DNA of 64,000 nt from positions 1,030,061-1,094,060 of the forward strand of contig CALNVZ010002100.1 of the NCBI GenBank assembly GCA_940671915.1, given 5' to 3'. Positions 58,684 to 64,000 of the stretch are shown in pieces (the first letter of the stretch is position 1; every line of letters starts with the position of its first letter). The notes below the pieces were generated by a model. That model was not told where the DNA came from and searched no databases. It saw nothing but the letters and a program-made list of their open reading frames with translations. The position numbers were made by a program, and so were the translations under genes. The DNA is from Paracentrotus lividus. Its lineage: Eukaryota; Echinodermata; Echinoidea; Camarodonta; Echinidae.

Positions 58684-60249
58684 AGTATTTCATTAAAAAG
58701 GTGATCAAACCTCAACCAGCTATCCCTCCCAAGTACTCGTAAAAGTACCCCTATTATATAATGCGCTGATGACGTAAAAGAAGTATTAAGGAATGCTGCT
58801 GCCAGGCATGATAGCACTGGCGTAAATCCGGGGGGGATGGGGGGATACATCCCTCCAGATTTTGAGGAGGGGGGATGCCTGTACAAACATCCCCCCCAGT
58901 TTTCAAGAAAGAAATGGAAAAAAAATAACTACATAATTGTGTTATTGGTTAAAATAGCGCTTTAATACTACAAAGTGCCTCTTTTAAACTCCAAAAACCC
59001 AAATTTTTCTTGCTCGGTCGCTATGCGACCTCGCACTAAGTAACATTTCAGAAGGCTAAATAAAAAGGTTTGATCAAGGCCTCGTCTGGGGACAAACCTT
59101 TGAAAAGGGTGTTCTCGACAATCAAAAACATTAATGAGTTGTGTACGGACTAGGTTGATGGAGGGCTTGGGGCCTGCTAGTCCCAAAATGTTCATTAGCA
59201 AAGATTGTGATTGTTTTTATCACCGGTCTTTAAAAAAGCATCATCTACACGTAAAATGAAAATTGTATCTTTAAAATAGATACTAAAAAGGAATATCATG
59301 CACAATTAAATCAACTTTGAGCTCAAAATTTTCGGCTCGCGCTTCGCGCTCGCTGATACTTAATCAGATAAAAATTATATAAATATTTCCAATATAAGCT
59401 TAAAATTTTCGACTCGCGCGCTCGCATTACCTTTTCAATCATATTAAGATGAACCAGTAATCAAGGCAGCCCATAAGATTCTTAAAAGCATTCAATTCAA
59501 TGACAAATTTTCTTCGTACCCCTTTCCTCTCCAGAATACATTTCTCTTTAGGTATATGCCTCTGATCTAAAGTGTCCCCCTTTTCAGAAAAAAAAAAAAT
59601 GCCATTTTCCATCGTGACCCCACTTTTTATCGGTTCCGCCCTCCGCTATTAATATATTGTCTTATTTTTGCGGCGTGATACTTATAGGATCTATAATGCA
59701 CAAATATTTCCAATTTCAGCTTAAAATTTTCGGCTCTCGCTTCGCGCTCGCTGATACTAAATCGGATCTGTAGCTAATGCACAAATATTCTCAAATTTTT
59801 AGCTTAAAATTTCGGCTCCGCGCTTCGCGCTCGCATTACTTTTCAAAGACAAAATTCTATCTGCACCCTCTCTAATGCTGATATGGTATTAAACACGTTC
59901 CTTGTATACACTACTGCTTGTGTATGTCAAACAAATCGCAACAAGTTGGCAAAATTTTTCGCTCATCCCCCCCACTCCTCGACACGGAATTACGCCGCTG
60001 CAGATAGGGTTTCGGCTTAGAAAACACGTTTTTATTGCTATGTTAGAACAATAGACCCATGTGTGCTAGAATTCTATTGTTCTGACATAGCAATACAAAC
60101 GTGTTTTCTAGAGGCGAAACCCAATCATGCCTGGCAGTAGCATTCCCTTAACTTCTTTGACTCATCAGCCGCATTATATAATAGGTACTTTTACGAGTAC
60201 TTGGGAGGGATGGCCTGGTTGAGGTTCGATCATCTTTTTATGAATACTG
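58684..60249. mobile_element. Hairpin element (outer), split by a later insertion
   Basis: The left arm (58684-58814 and 60008-60060) and right arm (~60068-60249) are inverted copies. They share GATCRAACCTCAACCAG, ATCCCTCCCAAGTACTCGTA, ATTATATAATGCG, CCAGGCATGAT, GGGTTTCG and AGAAAACACGTTT. With the insert removed it is a continuous hairpin of about 370 bp. Outer ends are approximate. Confidence 0.82.
58815..60002. mobile_element. CACTGGCGTAAATCC transposon (inner), 1188 bp, 5-bp duplication
   Basis: CACTGGCGTAAATCCG and CGGAATTACGCCGCTGCA are inverted ends. GATAG occurs at 58810-58814 and 60003-60007; the outer hairpin's right arm shows that one copy is the original sequence. Inside are three or four ~110-bp units around GGCTCGCGCTTCGCGCTCGC. 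No transposase frame. Confidence 0.85.
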
Positions 60250-61002
60250 TTATGAAAATTTAATTTATTTTTGGGTATTTATGTTATACGCCTACTTAGC
60301 TTTCAATCGATGTAAGGTTGTATTTACTCCGTCAACGGTCTTTAAGGGATATTTATGGTAGATGTGTTTACTTATTATGAAATAGTTCGTACGAAGTTAG
60401 TAATGTCTGTTAGAACATCAGTTTTTATAATTTATGAACAGTATTGATGATTTGGGATATATTATAAAAAGAATATGAATTGAATTGAATATCAGGAGTC
60501 TTACTTGCGTCAAGAATAAGAATTTAAATAGGGATGACAATATCAACGACTTTGTTTTTCTGCTCTACTGCCAATACTAATCATTGTGTTGTATTAACGT
60601 TAACTCAAGCAGAAGACTCGGTAATGATTGTAAACGAAACGTGTTAAAATCTCAGCATTGCAGTATTAAAATTCAAGTAAGGTTTATGACGAAATGAGGG
60701 TAGGAAATACAGAATGACTTTGAAGAAACCGTCTACCAATGTGGGATTCATTACGGTTTTCAAGAACCCTTTGGCGGCAAATACTTAATACTATATTATT
60801 GGAGAGATTAGGTTTTATAAGTAGATAAGTAATATTAAAAGTGCGTATGACATGGATGGATTGTATATGACAAGGGAGAGTATCTTGGCATGAAGGGAAT
60901 TGGTGCTTAAAAGGCAAGTACGAATAAACATAATAGAGAGAAGAGAACTTACATTATGAGATATTTTATATAATTCTTGCAGTTTTTAGAGATGTCCATT
61001 AA
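60250..61002. other. AT-rich spacer
   Basis: No gene, RNA gene or repeat boundary seen. Confidence 0.5.
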
Positions 61003-61243
61003 TGCGGCGGTCACAACTCGCGTACCTTCGACGTGCAACTCCCTACGACGGATTTCGTAGAAAAAATCGTGCAGCGGAGTACCTCGCAGTACAATGCATG
61101 TTACAGGAGGTTTTTACAATACTCTACTACAGAACGCAGGAATCGCAGAAGTTGACCAACGACCTGTGCGTGCATTGCACATGCAACGCAGGCTACGTCG
61201 ATGGCACGTGCCCCGTAGGCTACGACGAGTTGTGACCGCCGCA
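61003..61243. mobile_element. TAA-flanked MITE, TGCGGCGGTCACAACTCG ends
   Basis: TGCGGCGGTCACAACTCG and its exact inverse enclose 241 bp; TAA flanks both sides (61000-61002, 61244-61246). Internal TACGACGGAT and GTAGGCTACGACG words extend the fold. The open frame across it spans both termini and is not a gene. PIF/Harbinger-like by its target duplication. Confidence 0.88.
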
Positions 61244-61370
61244 TAAGTAATACCGCTCTATAGCATTCGATATTTGCCTGGGTTTAGCCTAGTTTCATCT
61301 ACAAACAATACTTGCATTCATTTTTATTTCTCCGTTTTTGACATAATACGCTTCCTTTCTTTGCGTATTA

Positions 61371-62209
61371 CACTGTAAAAATATTTGTTTTTTACAGCAA
61401 ATCTGCTGTCAGCAGAGAAATAGAAAATATACATCAGGAATACACATTTGTTCCGTTTTAACAAATAATGTACGCTATAGAACTGTAATTGAGTTCTAAT
61501 ATCACTCTGTTTCTCTAATGACGGGACGGATATCACAAGGATCAAATATCACCAAAGAGCAAACTTTACTTTTCATGCACACTATAGAAAAATCATTATC
61601 TAAATCATCGACACCCCCCCTTCCCACCCTAGTCCCTTCCGGGTTTTTTTGTCTCTCTAGTTTGTTGTTTTTTCCTTCTTTTTGTATAATAATTGTACAT
61701 TATTTTTCTTGCCTCATCCGGCATGATAGTGGACTGGTTGACAGTGCGTGCGCTGTTAGTCAGTTTTTGTCCGTGTTGGATGGGGCAAATAATTGAATTA
61801 TTCAATTAAGATTTATTCAATTATGAATATTCCATTATGAATATGTTTCAGTTAAAAAAAAAATGCTTACTTTTGTATTCTATTTTATATTACAGGGACC
61901 AGGCGCCTTACAAGCTTTGCTTCTTTGCTGGCTCCTGAATTTTCTTTATAATTGTTCTCTCTGTTACTTTTCAACAAAATGTTTTATGTTACATACTGAT
62001 GTTGTTAATTTGATATTGTTTTTTTAACTTTGAAAACATGAAAGAAAAATCAATAAAGTAATCTTGAATCTTGAATGATTTTTTCCACCTCTCTTTCATA
62101 AATTCTTAGAGGAAATTTACAACAAAACTGTTTTTTGAATTACATTTTTTTGGCGACTCTGCTGACAGCAGATTTGCTGTGAAAAGTACAAATATTTTTT
62201 TTAACAGTG
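61371..62209. mobile_element. CACTGTAAAAA-ended MITE, 839 bp, TA-flanked
   Basis: CACTGTAAAAATATTTG and the inverse of TTAACAGTG form the ends, with ACAGCAAATCTGCTGTCAGC mirrored in the arms; TA flanks both (61369-61370, 62210-62211). The interior includes a LINE-type 3' end (see 61890-62078). Confidence 0.82.
61890..62078 (+). mobile_element. Probable LINE 3' UTR fragment with CTTGAAT tail
   Basis: GGGACCAGGCGCCTTACAAG leads through T-rich DNA to AATAAAGTAATCTTGAATCT and repeated CTTGAAT. A 3' tail made of short tandem units after AATAAA is typical of several non-LTR retrotransposons. No coding part is present; the 5' boundary is a guess. Confidence 0.45.
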
Positions 62210-62211
62210 TA

Positions 62212-62716
62212 TACATCTATATATCCATGTCATGCATTTTTATCTTTCATCATTCCTGTTTCGATATCATTCCATATATTCGTTTTCTCTTTCGTTTATG
62301 TCAATCTATTCTCCTGGCAAACTTTACCCCTTTCTGTTTTAACATGATCTACCTCATTTCACCCCCCCCCTCTTCCTCTTCCCCCTCTCTCTCCTTTCTT
62401 TCTCCTCCCTCTTTTTCTTCCACGCCCTCTCTCTCTCTCTCACCCTCTCTCTCTCTCTCCTCCTCCCTCAATCTTTTGCACTCTCTCTTCATGTTGGATC
62501 TTTATAAGTATGTCTGTGTGTGTAAAATTCTACTTTTCTCCATTTCTATTTGTTTTCCCTCCTCCTTGTTCTCTTATCCAATGCATCAGGTTTCCTGGAG
62601 GGAGGTGGACAGTAAGTAGCCAAGTTCAAGTGCCGTCAACAAACACTACTTGGTAGACGTAGAGTAAATATCTCAGAACTACTCGCTACGACCGGGGCAA
62701 ACCTACACAGAGATTG
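62212..62716. other. CT-rich spacer
   Basis: A CT-rich low-complexity block at ~62360-62480; no gene seen. Confidence 0.5.
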
Positions 62717-63120
62717 ACATTAAAGTGAAATTATTGTTCTGGTCATGACATTGAAATGTGGAAGACACTGTCTAAAAGTGATGTGGAAAGTTGATAACAG
62801 TTCACCTAGGCATTATTTTGTAGTGCTGTGAGGTTTGGAATCGCCAAAAATGATAAGAAAATAACCCCATTTCACATCTGAGTCACGTGTACCTACACAG
62901 AAATGCATGGTATGGGCCACCACAAATTGTTCGGGACCTAACACATCAGCTTTTTGGTATATTCTGTCAAATTTTGACTATTAGGGAATTTGAGAAGTAA
63001 TCTTTTATTGTGGAGTTTATTTATGATATTCTTCCCCCCAAGGCATGAAATAGCAGGAAAGCTCACATAATTTTTTTTCGTCTTTCCCACATTTTCCCAC
63101 TACACTAGATTCTCTTTAAA
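62717..63120 (+). repeat. Dispersed ~395-bp repeat, copy 2
   Basis: Direct counterpart of 45001-45395, sharing TTCTGGTCATGACATTGAAA, GGAATCGCCAAAAATGATAA, CTACACAGAAATGCATGG and TTGTTCGGGACC. Differences are scattered substitutions and indels, unlike the pattern at 56.5-57.8 kb. Confidence 0.75.
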
Positions 63121-63745
63121 GCAACACTCATTATAATCAAATCAAGTAATAAAATGAGAGAATTTCATCCTAGCTTTCAATGACTCCTTAGCACAATGTC
63201 AGTTTTTAGAAAGAGAATATTTATAAGATTGGTCCAAGAGGCCTACTCTGCATTTAGATTGATATTACATCTTGTATAATTAAAATAGGTAGATTCAAAT
63301 TATCAGAGCTTATCGTATATTTTTTTTGCCAATTATTATAATATGCTATTACATAAATGTACATTGATCATCTAACACAATCCTGTCTTAGGCAGATGTG
63401 TACGTCAAACTCTGAATATTCCCTTGGAATATATCCCTCTCAACAAATATGGTATATCTCTATATAGCCTTTTGTTAAGAGCATATTTGCACAGTTAGAT
63501 GACATCAAAATTTCTATTCGCCATGCAAACACAAGAAGCTTTGCCTTTATGCAATGCGCTCCTAACCATCTTGTATTATGTCTATAATGAAAGGCGTATT
63601 TGCTTTGCATTTAAATATTTCAAGTCACAAGAGGTTGTCAAATACTGTTAATAATATGAGTATGAATTAAGCTTTTATGTATGAAGTGTGTGGGCTGGGT
63701 TGTGTGTGTGTGTGTGTTTATGTGTATGAAGATGTGTGGGTTGGG

Positions 63746-63783
<38 letters not shown>

Positions 63784-64000
63784 TATGAAGTGTGTGGGTG
63801 GGTTGTGTATTTGTGGTGTTTTACATATCTTTGAATAAGTGCAACAAAGTTGTATTTTGTGGAAATTTATACATCTATGATAATCTATCGTTTTGTAAAA
63901 GTTTACTATTTGATAATATATAAAGATTATCGTATCAATATTATTTACAAGCTATATAATTTCTGTTAGTTTTCCTTTTTTCCGTTCAATAAAATTATCT
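63121..64000. other. AT-rich spacer with (GT)n
   Basis: (GT)n blocks alternate with TATGAAGTGTGTGGGTTGGG-like words at ~63685-63805, a short tandem repeat of ~60 bp. No gene seen up to the window end. Confidence 0.55.

Noticed and set aside
61002-61235. 77-codon Cys-containing ORF
   Set aside because: It starts and ends within the inverted termini of the TAA-flanked MITE, so its sequence is that of the element's fold.

Overview
The window is 64 kb of AT-rich, repeat-dense animal nuclear DNA. Intron-exon structure, long AT-rich spacers, many short inverted-repeat transposons, tRNA-headed SINEs and repeats of the type GTGGCGGATCC and CGCGCTTCGCGCTCGC point to a marine deuterostome. I think an echinoderm, most likely a sea urchin, but this rests on repeat style and not on a marker gene. 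A 25-N gap at 57892-57916, beside near-identical copies that differ by small indels, shows a draft assembly patched with long reads.

Three host genes can be supported. (1) 8067-11239, + strand: five exons encoding a 343-residue secreted protein with two fasciclin (FAS1) domains, a TATA box upstream and an AATAAA downstream. (2) 24104-27202, + strand: three coding exons encoding a 235-residue protein I do not recognise, with a duplicated terminal exon (26922 and 27068) that may give two C-termini. (3) 34509-36284, - strand: one coding exon for a 591-residue type I membrane protein with a leucine-rich-repeat ectodomain, like a Toll receptor without the TIR domain. Nothing suggests that the three act together.

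Layout. 1-3.5 kb: a large foldback element with two later insertions. 4.5-7.8 kb: PIF/Harbinger-like MITEs. 8-11.6 kb: the FAS1 gene. 11.6-19.5 kb: MITEs, a 545-bp tandem duplication, a SINE, a 1.3-kb inverted-repeat element and a minisatellite. 20-24 kb: AT-rich spacer with microsatellites. 24-27.7 kb: the unrecognised gene. 27.8-34.5 kb: a 1-kb mariner-type element, a Harbinger MITE, a composite element carrying two tRNA-like sequences, and a 26-bp palindrome with an 8-bp target duplication. 34.5-36.3 kb: the LRR gene. 37-64 kb: almost wholly repeats, including a 2.6-kb element with a 112-bp minisatellite, nested elements at 58.7-60.2 kb and the misassembly-prone stretch at 56.5-57.9 kb.

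I found no virus-like or LTR element and no CRISPR array. The most unusual items are the tRNA-bearing inverted-repeat element at 30804-31341, the solo palindrome at 32481-32506, and a group of elements with different termini that share 5-bp target duplications and the same internal GCGCTTCGCGC modules. None is proven to be a new system.
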